DNA of 5,666 nucleotides from Paracoccaceae bacterium (GTDB lineage Bacteria; Pseudomonadota; Alphaproteobacteria; Rhodobacterales; Rhodobacteraceae). Position 1 is the first letter of the stretch, and each line of letters starts with the position of its first letter. Under the pieces are notes generated by a model. It was given only the letters and a program-made list of their open reading frames with translations, had not been told where the DNA came from and did not search any database. Shown piece after piece: positions 1 through 5,568 of this stretch. Location of the stretch: positions 1 to 5,666 of the forward strand of contig SKNG01000172.1 in assembly GCA_007120685.1 (NCBI GenBank), read 5' to 3'. Position numbers and translations under genes: made by a program.

Positions 1-802
1 AAAACCACTCGCCCCAGAACTGGAACAGCGCCAGCCCGATGGCCAGCGTGCCGCCCAGCACCGCGCCGACATAGGGGATGAAGGTCAACAGCCCCGCCGT
101 CACCCCCACCACCAGGCCGAACTGCAGCCCCACCGCCATCAGTGCGATGCCGTAATAGGTGGCCATCAGCACGCAGACCGAGCCCATGCCGCGCAGGAAG
201 GCGGCGACGGAGCCGTCGATCTCGCCCAGCAGGCGGCGGATGGTGGGGGCGTGCTGGCGGGGAAACAGCGCATCGACGCGGGCCACCAGGCTGTGCCAGT
301 CGATCAGCAGATAGGTGGCCACCACCGGCACCACCACCAGCAGGATCAGCACCGAAAGCAGCGATTGCGCCGATGACAACAGCCCCATCGCCATCGTGCC
401 ACCGCGTTCCTGCAGCCAGCCGCCCAGATCGTCCAGCGCGCTGCGCAACTGTTCCTCGGCCTCCTGCAGCTGCGGAAACTGCGAAACCAGCCAGCTCTGA
501 AAGGCTTCGGCATAGTCCGGCGCGGTATCGGCCAGTTGCATAGCCTGGGCCACCAGCGGCGGCACCACCAGGACGATGATCAGGGCCATTAGCGCCAGCG
601 CCGCCAGCATGATGGCGATGGTGGCCAGAACCCGGCCCAGCCCCAGCGCGTCCAGCCGGTTGACCACCGGGTTCAGGATATAGGCCAGCCCGACACCGAT
701 GATGAAGGGCAGGATGACATCGCCCAGAAACCACAGCACCAGCACCACCACCAGCGCCGCCAGGCCCCAGTAGCGCAGTTGCGTGGCAACCGGCAGCGCC
801 AT
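1..802 (-). CDS. AI-2E/PerM-family transporter, C-terminus cut off by window edge
   Basis: Reading leftward from the ATG at 802-800, the frame stays open for 267 codons to the window edge, so the 3' end is missing. The product is an inner-membrane protein of the AI-2E exporter/PerM permease family, whose substrates are mostly undefined. Visible layout: two hydrophobic segments at about residues 11-43 (ending LAYILNPVV), a third at about 59-82, a polar loop rich in Q, E and D at about 84-140, a fourth at about 144-167 ending in YLLID, then a cluster at about 205-260 containing the family-typical FIPYVG (241-246). A family-typical RGQ appears here as RGM (204-206). Full-length members are about 350 residues, so some 80-100 are missing. 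The start lies 4 nt after the ferredoxin stop, and a GAGAAG lies upstream inside that gene, so translation is probably coupled. The family call is firm; substrate and symbol are not assigned. Confidence 0.9.
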   Translation of the reverse strand, partial: MALPVATQLRYWGLAALVVVLVLWFLGDVILPFIIGVGLAYILNPVVNRLDALGLGRVLATIAIMLAALALMALIIVLVVPPLVAQAMQLADTAPDYAEAFQSWLVSQFPQLQEAEEQLRSALDDLGGWLQERGGTMAMGLLSSAQSLLSVLILLVVVPVVATYLLIDWHSLVARVDALFPRQHAPTIRRLLGEIDGSVAAFLRGMGSVCVLMATYYGIALMAVGLQFGLVVGVTAGLLTFIPYVGAVLGGTLAIGLALFQFWGEWF

Positions 803-806
803 CGCG

Positions 807-1130
807 TCAGATCTGCTTCTCGGGCATCTGCACCACCAGCCCGTCCAGATCGTCGCTCACCCGCAACTGGCAGGTCAGACGCGAGCGTGCCGGGTCGGGC
901 TCATAGGCGAAGTCCAGCATGTCCTCTTCCATCGGGTCCTTGGCGGGCAGCTTTTCCACCCACTCCGGCGCGACATAGACATGACAGGTCGAACAGGCGC
1001 AGGCGCCGCCGCAATCGGCCTCGATACCCGGGATGCCGTTGTCGCGCGCGCCTTCCATCACGGTCAGCCCGTTTGGCACCTCGACAACATGTTCGGTGCC
1101 GTTGAATTCGATATAGGTGATCTTCGCCAT
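807..1130 (-). CDS. fdxE: [2Fe-2S] ferredoxin, adrenodoxin type (FdVI-like)
   Basis: This 107-residue protein is a soluble electron carrier with one [2Fe-2S] cluster. The cluster ligands fit the vertebrate-type/adrenodoxin pattern: C40-X5-C46-X2-C49 and C87, with CGGACACSTCHVYV (40-53) and RLTCQL (84-89). A fifth cysteine, C44, lies inside the loop. The length matches the family (about 105-115), and it ends in MPEKQI like Rhodobacter capsulatus FdVI as I remember it. That protein is encoded by fdxE, hence the symbol. Partners are likely a ferredoxin reductase and either a P450 or Fe-S cluster assembly, but none is visible here. The start is set by the strong GAGGAAGG just upstream of the ATG at 1130. 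The frame stays open further upstream to 1310, but that extension has low-complexity, non-family sequence. It is followed after 4 nt by the PerM-family gene, which suggests an operon. Confidence 0.93.
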   Translation of the reverse strand: MAKITYIEFNGTEHVVEVPNGLTVMEGARDNGIPGIEADCGGACACSTCHVYVAPEWVEKLPAKDPMEEDMLDFAYEPDPARSRLTCQLRVSDDLDGLVVQMPEKQI

Positions 1131-1131
1131 G

Positions 1132-1139
1132 CCTTCCTC
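1132..1139 (-). promoter_or_regulatory. Ribosome binding site that fixes the ferredoxin start
   Basis: On the minus strand GAGGAAGG ends one base before the ATG at 1130, with the GAGGA core 4 nt from it. It favours the 107-residue product over the in-frame upstream ATG at 1310, whose extra 60 residues do not belong to the ferredoxin fold. Confidence 0.7.
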
Positions 1140-1285
1140 GTCCAGCCGCTGTCCCGGTGCATTCGCCCCGACATAAGCCAGCGCCCGAGGCTTGACCAGA
1201 GGCCGCCACCCCTTGCCGCGCCGTCTGCCGAGGGAATGCCGCGCCATTTCCCATCTCGTGCCCGTTTCCTGCCCGCGTTTTGCCT

Positions 1286-1332
1286 CAATCCCGGGCGAAG
1301 GATTGTTCACGAAACCGCAACAACCTTATCCA
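1286..1332 (+). promoter_or_regulatory. Possible promoter with overlapping dyad for the lipoprotein gene
   Basis: TTGTTC (1304-1309) and TATCCA (1327-1332) are 17 bp apart and lie 22 bp before the lipoprotein ATG. This is a weak match to a housekeeping promoter. The -35 overlaps a perfect inverted repeat, CAATCC (1286-1291) and GGATTG (1300-1305), separated by 8 bp, which could be an operator. The rest of the 223-bp gap between the divergent ferredoxin and lipoprotein genes shows nothing else I can name. The call rests on motif resemblance only. Confidence 0.25.
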
Positions 1333-1353
1333 GCAAGCCAATCCGGTGCCGCC

Positions 1354-1851
1354 ATGACCCTCAGATCGCCTTTCGGACCGAATACCGGAAATTCGCGCGC
1401 CATCCCGGGCAGCCGTTTTCTGCTGGCGGTCTGCGCTCTGGCACTGAGCGCCTGCCAGACCGCCGCGCCAGAGGCCACGGCGCAGCGCGGCGACATTGCC
1501 GCGCCGATGCCGGGCCAGACCGAGGTTGCGGCCGATATCTGCCTCGCCTCGGCCATGGTGCCGGCGGTGGCGCCCGGCTCGATTGGCGAAAGCCTGGACG
1601 AGGTGCCGCTGGAAGAACACCGATTCGCCGTGCCCTGCCCGGACCAGATGGACACCGACTTCCTGGCATCGCTGCAGCGCGCGCTGATCGTGCGCGGGTA
1701 TCACGAGGGCACGGTGAGCGGGGAAATGGACAGCGCCACCACCGAGGCCATTCGCCGCTACCAGCGCCCGCGGGGGCTGGACAGCGAGATCCTCTCGCTC
1801 GATGCCGCGCGCGCGTTGGGGCTGGTCGCCGTGAGCCGGGCATCGCTGTAG
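1354..1851 (+). CDS. Small lipoprotein with peptidoglycan-binding domain
   Basis: The product is 165 residues. The N-terminus is a lipoprotein signal: basic residues R15 and R21, a hydrophobic stretch at 22-33 and the lipobox LSAC with the lipidated cysteine at C34. The +2 residue is Gln, not Asp, so by the usual Lol rule it should go to the outer membrane, facing the periplasm. A linker rich in A and P (about 36-60) follows, then a segment with C63 and C95 that could form a disulfide, and then a PG_binding_1-type repeat at about 102-157 (LQRALIVRGYHEGTVSG, then ATTEAIRRYQ). Such domains anchor proteins to the cell wall; no catalytic domain is present, so it is probably a structural or tethering protein. 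No clear Shine-Dalgarno precedes the ATG at 1354. It was chosen because it gives a normal signal peptide; the in-frame ATG at 1192 would put about 54 non-signal residues in front. The precise role is unknown. Confidence 0.8.
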   Translation: MTLRSPFGPNTGNSRAIPGSRFLLAVCALALSACQTAAPEATAQRGDIAAPMPGQTEVAADICLASAMVPAVAPGSIGESLDEVPLEEHRFAVPCPDQMDTDFLASLQRALIVRGYHEGTVSGEMDSATTEAIRRYQRPRGLDSEILSLDAARALGLVAVSRASL

Positions 1852-1879
1852 GCGCCAATCCGCCACCCGGGCCTTTTTT
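1851..1879 (+). terminator. Weak Rho-independent terminator after the lipoprotein gene
   Basis: A short stem GGCG (1851-1854) / CGCC (1861-1864) can be enclosed by a second stem CCGGG (1836-1840) / CCCGG (1866-1870). Six T residues follow at 1874-1879. The T run points to termination of plus-strand transcription. The stem is short and interrupted, so the call is tentative. The TerB gene converging from the right has no T run on its own strand here. Confidence 0.4.
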
Positions 1880-1891
1880 CCGACGCGCTGG

Positions 1892-2329
1892 CTACGACGC
1901 CTCCGGCACCAGCCGCATGTGCCGCGCCCGTGCGCCCCGTTCGATGGCCGCCGCCGCCAGCCGGTCGATCTGCAATTCGTGCCGAATCTCTTCCAGCATG
2001 CGCAGCTCCGTCTGCATCAGTTTGCCGTCGGCGGCGGCGATGTCGCAGGCCAGGGCATAGGCGGTCTCGTGCAACCGCTCGGGCAGGGCCACGCGGATCA
2101 GGCCCAGCAGCGCATCCAGCCCGTCCTCTTCCTCGAACAGGTCGAAGACGGTCTGTCCGATACTCTTCACCCGGTCGAAATCGTAGCCGGCGAAGATCGG
2201 CAACTGGTTGACCTGCTGCTCGATGGCCAGCAACTCGCTGGTGCGGATCTCGGAATCCGAAACCGAAACCGCCAGCATGATCGCCACCAGGCTGTCTTGC
2301 GGCGAAAGGGCGGGAAGCGGCTTGGCCAT
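1892..2329 (-). CDS. TerB-like (tellurite resistance family) protein
   Basis: The 145-residue protein is soluble, helical and acidic, with no signal peptide. It matches the TerB/TerB-like helical-bundle family, whose typical size is about 140-150 residues. The family signature is seen as an acidic motif in the second half, IAAADGKLMQTEL (97-109), with D101 and E108. A matching motif in the first half, SDSEIRTSEL (24-33), has D25 and E32 at the same spacing, which fits the pseudo-twofold, metal-binding layout reported for TerB. The start at 2329 is supported by GAAGGAA 7 nt upstream. No terZACDE neighbours are present, so a role in tellurite resistance should not be assumed. Stand-alone members are common in alphaproteobacteria and of unknown function. 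It is divergent from lysK across a 118-bp gap. Confidence 0.82.
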   Translation of the reverse strand: MAKPLPALSPQDSLVAIMLAVSVSDSEIRTSELLAIEQQVNQLPIFAGYDFDRVKSIGQTVFDLFEEEDGLDALLGLIRVALPERLHETAYALACDIAAADGKLMQTELRMLEEIRHELQIDRLAAAAIERGARARHMRLVPEAS

Positions 2330-2366
2330 CGCGGGGTTCCTTCAGGGCGGCGTGACGCTCAGATTA

Positions 2367-2395
2367 TTGACTGCGCGTGGACCGGGCAATAGGTA
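2367..2395 (+). promoter_or_regulatory. Candidate lysK promoter
   Basis: TTGACT (2367-2372) matches five of six positions of a sigma-70 -35 box. It is followed after 17 bp by TAGGTA (2390-2395), a poor -10. The pair lies about 50 bp before the lysK ATG, and no better pair was seen in the 118-bp divergent gap. A minus-strand pair for the TerB gene, TTGCCC (2389-2384) with TAATCT 17 bp on, overlaps it and is weaker. Confidence 0.4.
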
Positions 2396-2447
2396 GCCGA
2401 GGCCCCAACCGCCCGTCTGTGCCGGGCTGCCAAGCGAAAGTGACCCC

Positions 2448-4034
2448 ATGACCAGCCTGCGCGACGCCGCCATGACATCGAAAGCCTGGCCTTTCGAGGA
2501 AGCGCGCAAGCTGCTGGCGCGCTTCGACAAGGCCCCGCCCGCCAAGGGTCACGTGCTGTTCGAGACCGGCTACGGCCCTTCCGGCCTGCCGCATATCGGC
2601 ACCTTCGGCGAGGTGGCGCGCACCACCATGATCCGCCGCGCGTTCGAGGTTATATCCGACATCCCCACCCGGCTGGTGTGTTTTTCCGACGACCTGGACG
2701 GCATGCGCAAGGTGCCCGACAACGTGCCGGACCCCGCCGCCCTGCGCGACCACCTGCAGCGCCCGCTGACCGATGTGCCGGACCCGTTCGGCACGCATGA
2801 CAGTTTCGGCGCGCATAACAACGCCATGCTGCGGCGGTTTCTGGATACCTTCGGGTTTCAGTACGAGTTCATCTCGGCCACCGACTTCTACCGCACGGGC
2901 CAGTTCGACACGGTGCTCAGGCGCGCGGCCGAACGCTACGACGAGATCATGGCGGTGATGCTGAAGTCCCTGCGCGAGGAGCGCCAACAGACCTATTCCT
3001 GCTTCCTGCCCATCCACCCCGAAACCGGGCGCGTGCTCTATGTACCCATCAAGCATGTGGATGCGCGCGAAGGGACGGTGACGTTTGATGACGAGACGGG
3101 CCGCGAATGGACGCTGCCGGTCACGGGCGGGCATGTGAAGCTGCAGTGGAAGCCCGATTTCGGCGCGCGCTGGGCGGCGCTGGATGTTGATTTTGAAATG
3201 TATGGCAAGGATCACAGCACGAATACGCCGATCTATGATCGGATTTGTGAAATTCTCGGCGGGCGGGCGCCGAACCATTTCACCTATGAGCTGTTCCTGG
3301 ACGAGAAGGGCGAGAAGATCTCGAAATCCAAGGGCAATGGTCTGACCATCGACGAATGGCTGACCTATGCCGCCAGCGACAGCCTGTCCTATTTCATGTA
3401 TCTCAAGCCGAAAACCGCCAAGCGGCTGTGGTGGGACGTGATTCCCAAGGCGGTGGATGAATACCACCAGCAATTGCGCGCCTATCCCGGGCAGACGGTG
3501 GAACATCAGGCGGCAAACCCGGTCTGGCACATCCACGGCGGGCAGGTGCCGGAAAGCCGGATGGTGGTCAGTTTCGCGATGCTACTGAACCTCGCCTCGG
3601 TCGCCGGGGCCACAGACAAGGCCGGGCTCTGGGGCTTCATCCGCCGCTATGCGCCCGAGGCCAGCCCCGAAACCCACCCCGATCTGGACGATGCCGCCGA
3701 ATACGCCGTGCGCTATTTCCGCGATTTCGTGGCGCCCGGGCGGGTCTATCGGCTGCCTGACGAGCGTGAGGCGGCGGCGATGGCCGATCTGGTGGAACGG
3801 CTGCGGGTCTGGGAGGGGGGCCTCGATGCCGAGGCGTTGCAAACGATGGTCTTTGCCGTGGGCAAGGACCACGGGTTCGAGCCGCTGCGCGCCTGGTTCA
3901 AGGCGCTGTACGAGGTGCTGCTGGGCGCGAGCGAGGGGCCGCGTTTCGGCGGGTTCATCGCGCTTTACGGGATCGAGGAGTCCGTGGCGCTGATCGAACG
4001 CGCGCTGGCCGGCGAGCTGGCGCAGCGCGATTAG
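2448..4034 (+). CDS. lysK: Class I lysyl-tRNA synthetase
   Basis: The 528-residue cytoplasmic enzyme attaches lysine to tRNA-Lys using ATP. It is the class I (archaeal-type) form that replaces the usual class II LysS in many alphaproteobacteria. The Rossmann catalytic domain carries the HIGH-type signature PSGLPHIGTFGE (44-55, with H49-I-G) and the KMSKS-type loop KISKSKGN (290-297). Between them are family-typical stretches such as FSDDLDGMRKVP (79-90) and YGKDHSTNTPIYD (252-264). The region after about 330 is helical, as expected for the anticodon-binding alpha-helix cage. The length is normal (about 510-540) and the frame is intact. The start at 2448 is preceded only by a weak GAAAG; the alternative ATG at 2472 (residue 9) has no better site and would still keep all motifs. 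The gene stands alone and converges on lldD. Confidence 0.97.
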   Translation: MTSLRDAAMTSKAWPFEEARKLLARFDKAPPAKGHVLFETGYGPSGLPHIGTFGEVARTTMIRRAFEVISDIPTRLVCFSDDLDGMRKVPDNVPDPAALRDHLQRPLTDVPDPFGTHDSFGAHNNAMLRRFLDTFGFQYEFISATDFYRTGQFDTVLRRAAERYDEIMAVMLKSLREERQQTYSCFLPIHPETGRVLYVPIKHVDAREGTVTFDDETGREWTLPVTGGHVKLQWKPDFGARWAALDVDFEMYGKDHSTNTPIYDRICEILGGRAPNHFTYELFLDEKGEKISKSKGNGLTIDEWLTYAASDSLSYFMYLKPKTAKRLWWDVIPKAVDEYHQQLRAYPGQTVEHQAANPVWHIHGGQVPESRMVVSFAMLLNLASVAGATDKAGLWGFIRRYAPEASPETHPDLDDAAEYAVRYFRDFVAPGRVYRLPDEREAAAMADLVERLRVWEGGLDAEALQTMVFAVGKDHGFEPLRAWFKALYEVLLGASEGPRFGGFIALYGIEESVALIERALAGELAQRD

Positions 4035-4077
4035 CGTTCCGCACCTCGCCCCTGTTTACCTGCGTGTTCGCGCTCCT

Positions 4078-4110
4078 CCGCCATGACAGGCCCAATGTTA
4101 CCCATGGCGG
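4078..4110 (+). other. Hairpin downstream of lysK
   Basis: CCGCCATG (4078-4085) and CATGGCGG (4103-4110) form a perfect 8-bp stem around a 17-nt loop, extendable by one T·G pair. It starts 44 nt after the lysK stop. No T run follows, so it is not a classical terminator; it could stabilise the mRNA 3' end or be a separate palindromic unit. Confidence 0.4.
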
Positions 4111-4135
4111 GACCTCAATCTCAGCTCAGGAACAC

Positions 4136-4240
4136 TGGAACGGGTCGCGTTCATTCGTATTCACGCGACCCGTTCCACCCCTTTGATTTCGCATGTCGAA
4201 AAGCTCGGAACCGGAATCCACTTCCGAGCGACATGCTCTA
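4136..4240. repeat. Composite two-hairpin palindromic intergenic repeat
   Basis: Hairpin 1 has perfect 15-bp arms at 4136-4150 and 4163-4177 around a 12-nt loop. A linker, ACCCCTTTGATTTC-like (about 4177-4190), leads to hairpin 2: GCATGTC (4191-4197) plus GCTCGGAA (4203-4210) pair with TTCCGAGC (4222-4229) plus GACATGC (4230-4236), leaving a 5-nt GAAAA bulge on the left arm and an 11-nt loop CCGGAATCCAC. The end reads ATGCTCTAGA. From memory, very abundant rhizobial intergenic repeats share this layout: a first palindrome, a CTTTG-containing linker, then a GCAT stem with a GAACCGGTATCCACTTC-type loop and an ATGCTCTAGA end. I infer that this is a member or relative of that family. The structure is plain in the sequence; the family link is recollection. 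Confidence 0.7.
4198..4229 (-). terminator. Possible terminator for lldD within hairpin 2
   Basis: Read on the minus strand, GCTCGGAA (4229-4222) and TTCCGAGC (4210-4203) form an 8-bp stem directly followed by TTTTC (4202-4198). It lies about 45 nt after the lldD stop. The T run is only four long. In the other direction, hairpin 1 is followed by CCCCTTTGATTT, a poor T tract for lysK transcripts. Confidence 0.4.
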
Positions 4241-4284
4241 GATCGGCCCGGAACACTAGATCGGCCCGGAACATTAGATCGGCA
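4238..4284. repeat. 18-bp tandem repeat, about 2.6 copies, at the lldD stop
   Basis: Two identical 18-bp units lie at 4238-4255 and 4256-4273 (CTAGATCGGCCCGGAACA), followed by a partial third that starts TTAGATCGGC at 4274. The third copy contains the lldD stop and its last codons. Because 18 is a multiple of three, each unit puts a stop in the lldD frame: TAA at 4276-4274, then TAG at 4258-4256 and TAG at 4240-4238. The first unit overlaps the CTCTAGA end of the adjacent palindromic repeat. Confidence 0.85.
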
Positions 4285-5443
4285 CTGTCAGATCGTCGAA
4301 CCCCTGCGGGATGATAAGGTTGTGCCGCCCCAGATCGCCCACCCGCCGCTCGCCGCATAGCGCCATGGTCAGGTCCAGTTCCTTGTGGATCACCTCCAAC
4401 GCCGTCTTCACGCCCTGCTGGCCCATCGCCCCCAGACCATAGGTAAAGGCGCGGCCGATATAGGTGCCCTTCGCCCCCAGCGCCAAGGCCTTCAGCACGT
4501 CCTGGCCAGAGCGGATGCCGCTGTCCAGATGCACCTCCACCCGGTCGCCGACCGCCTCCATGATCGCCGGCAACGCGCGGATCGTGCTGGGCGCGCCGTC
4601 CAGCTGCCGCCCGCCGTGGTTCGACACCACAATCGCATCCGCCCCCACCTCGGCGGCGCGGCGGGCGTCCTCGGGCTCCATGATGCCCTTGACGATCATC
4701 TTGCCGCCCCACCATTCCTTGAACTGCGCGATCCGCTTCCAGTCCAGCGAGGGGTCAAACGCCTGGTTCGTCCAGGTGGCCAGCGAGGACGGGTCACTGA
4801 CCCCCTTCGCATGGCCCACGATATTGCCGAAGAAACGTCGCCTGGTGCCCAGCATCTCCAACCCCCAGGGGACCTTCGTGGCCAGGTTCAGCATCGAGGC
4901 CAGGGTCAGTTTCGGCGGTGCTGACAGCCCGTTCTTCAAGTCGGCGTGGCGCTGGCCCATGATCTGCAGATCCACCGTGATGACGATGGCCGAACACTGC
5001 GCTGCGCGCGCGCGATCGAACAGGCGCCGCATGAAATCGTCGTCCTTCAGCGTGTAGACCTGAAACCAGAAGGGACGCTTGGTGTGCTTCGCCACATCCT
5101 CGATCGAACAGATCGACATGGTGGAGAGCGTGAAGGGCACACCGAAACGTTCCGCCGCCCGCGCCGCCTTGATCTCGCCATCGGCTGATTGCATGCCGGT
5201 CAGCCCCACCGGGGCCAGCGCCACCGGCATCGCCACCTCCTCGCCGATCATGGTGCTGGCGGTCGAACGTCCGGCCATATCCACCGCCACCCGCTGGCGC
5301 AGGCGCAGTTTGCTGAAATCGCTGACATTCTCGCGCAGGGTCTGCTGCGTCCAGCTGCCCGATTCCGCATAGTCACGGAACATCTTCGGCACGCGGCGCC
5401 GATAGATCCGGCGCAGGTCTTCGATTTCGGTGATGACGGGCAT
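4274..5443 (-). CDS. lldD: FMN-dependent L-lactate dehydrogenase (alpha-hydroxy acid dehydrogenase)
   Basis: The 389-residue flavoprotein belongs to the FMN-dependent alpha-hydroxy acid dehydrogenase family. It probably oxidises L-lactate to pyruvate and passes electrons to the respiratory quinone pool at the membrane. Active-site residues are all present: Y25 (RDYAESGS), APVGLTGM (77-84) on the FMN, Y130 (WFQVY), D158, R165 (GQRHAD), K252 (VKG), the catalytic base H276 and R279 in SNHGGRQLDG (274-283), and the FMN-phosphate region DSGIRSG (308-314) plus GRAF (330-333). The variable loop at about 172-230 resembles LldD's membrane-binding region rather than a soluble glycolate oxidase. There is no cytochrome b5 domain. 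The length matches E. coli LldD (396). The start at 5443 has a strong GGAGGA 4 nt upstream. The substrate could instead be another 2-hydroxy acid such as glycolate or mandelate. No lactate permease or regulator gene is visible. Confidence 0.88.
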   Translation of the reverse strand: MPVITEIEDLRRIYRRRVPKMFRDYAESGSWTQQTLRENVSDFSKLRLRQRVAVDMAGRSTASTMIGEEVAMPVALAPVGLTGMQSADGEIKAARAAERFGVPFTLSTMSICSIEDVAKHTKRPFWFQVYTLKDDDFMRRLFDRARAAQCSAIVITVDLQIMGQRHADLKNGLSAPPKLTLASMLNLATKVPWGLEMLGTRRRFFGNIVGHAKGVSDPSSLATWTNQAFDPSLDWKRIAQFKEWWGGKMIVKGIMEPEDARRAAEVGADAIVVSNHGGRQLDGAPSTIRALPAIMEAVGDRVEVHLDSGIRSGQDVLKALALGAKGTYIGRAFTYGLGAMGQQGVKTALEVIHKELDLTMALCGERRVGDLGRHNLIIPQGFDDLTVPI

Positions 5444-5514
5444 GGGGTCCTCCGGATTGGTCAGAAAGGGTTACCACCCACCCCCCGCTCGAGCAAGAAG
5501 GCGCAGGGGTTGCA

Positions 5515-5556
5515 TTTGGTCCGATATCGTACTAATTAATGCGAAATCGAACCAAA
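5515..5556. promoter_or_regulatory. Two abutting 20-bp operator-like palindromes in the divergent region
   Basis: Site 1, TTGGTCCGATATCGTACTAA (5516-5535), is a pseudo-palindrome with 16 of 20 positions symmetric. Site 2, TTAATGCGAAATCGAACCAA (5536-5555), begins at the very next base and matches site 1 at 14 of 20 positions. Taken together the block is also one large dyad: 15-bp arms at 5515-5529 and 5542-5556 with two mismatches and a 12-bp centre. The shared core is CGAwATCG with centres 20 bp apart, about two helical turns. Site 2 overlaps the Shine-Dalgarno of the rightward gene, so binding would be expected to repress it and might also affect lldD. The regulator is not encoded in the window. 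Confidence 0.6.
5526..5555 (-). promoter_or_regulatory. Candidate leftward (lldD) promoter within the operator block
   Basis: On the minus strand TTGGTT (5555-5550) and TACGAT (5531-5526) are 18 bp apart, matching sigma-70 boxes moderately. They would give an lldD leader of about 75 nt. For the rightward gene only weak pairs such as TTGCAT (5510-5515) with ACTAAT (5531-5536) were found. Confidence 0.3.
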
Positions 5557-5568
5557 GGAGCGAATCGC

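Noticed and set aside
807..1310. A longer, 167-residue ferredoxin starting at 1310
   Set aside because: The extra 60 residues are not part of the fold and have no recognisable targeting signal; the strong GAGGAAGG and the family length both support the ATG at 1130.
783..2060. A 425-codon plus-strand open frame across the ferredoxin and lipoprotein genes
   Set aside because: It crosses two well-supported genes in other frames and looks like a GC-rich shadow with no protein features of its own.
2364..3536. A 390-codon open frame antisense to lysK
   Set aside because: It is fully opposite an intact, conserved synthetase gene; its translation shows no domain, and long antisense frames are expected in GC-rich DNA.
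4035..4273. A tRNA or small structured RNA gene between lysK and lldD
   Set aside because: The hairpins do not form a cloverleaf, there is no T-arm GTTCRA consensus or CCA end, and no convincing promoter was seen; the palindromic repeat explains the structure better.
4238..4284. The tandem repeat as a mini CRISPR array
   Set aside because: Units are contiguous with no spacers, and no cas genes are present.
4161..4715. A 184-codon minus-strand open frame running from the palindromic repeat into lldD
   Set aside because: It is out of frame with lldD over the conserved region and its tail is just translated tandem repeat (MFRADL, VFRADL).
5516..5555. A classical PdhR/LldR (GntR-family) operator suggested by TTGGT and ACCAA
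   Set aside because: Those operators, as I recall, need TGGT and ACCA only a few bases apart; here the two are 30 bp apart, so the symmetry is better explained by the CGAwATCG-centred sites.
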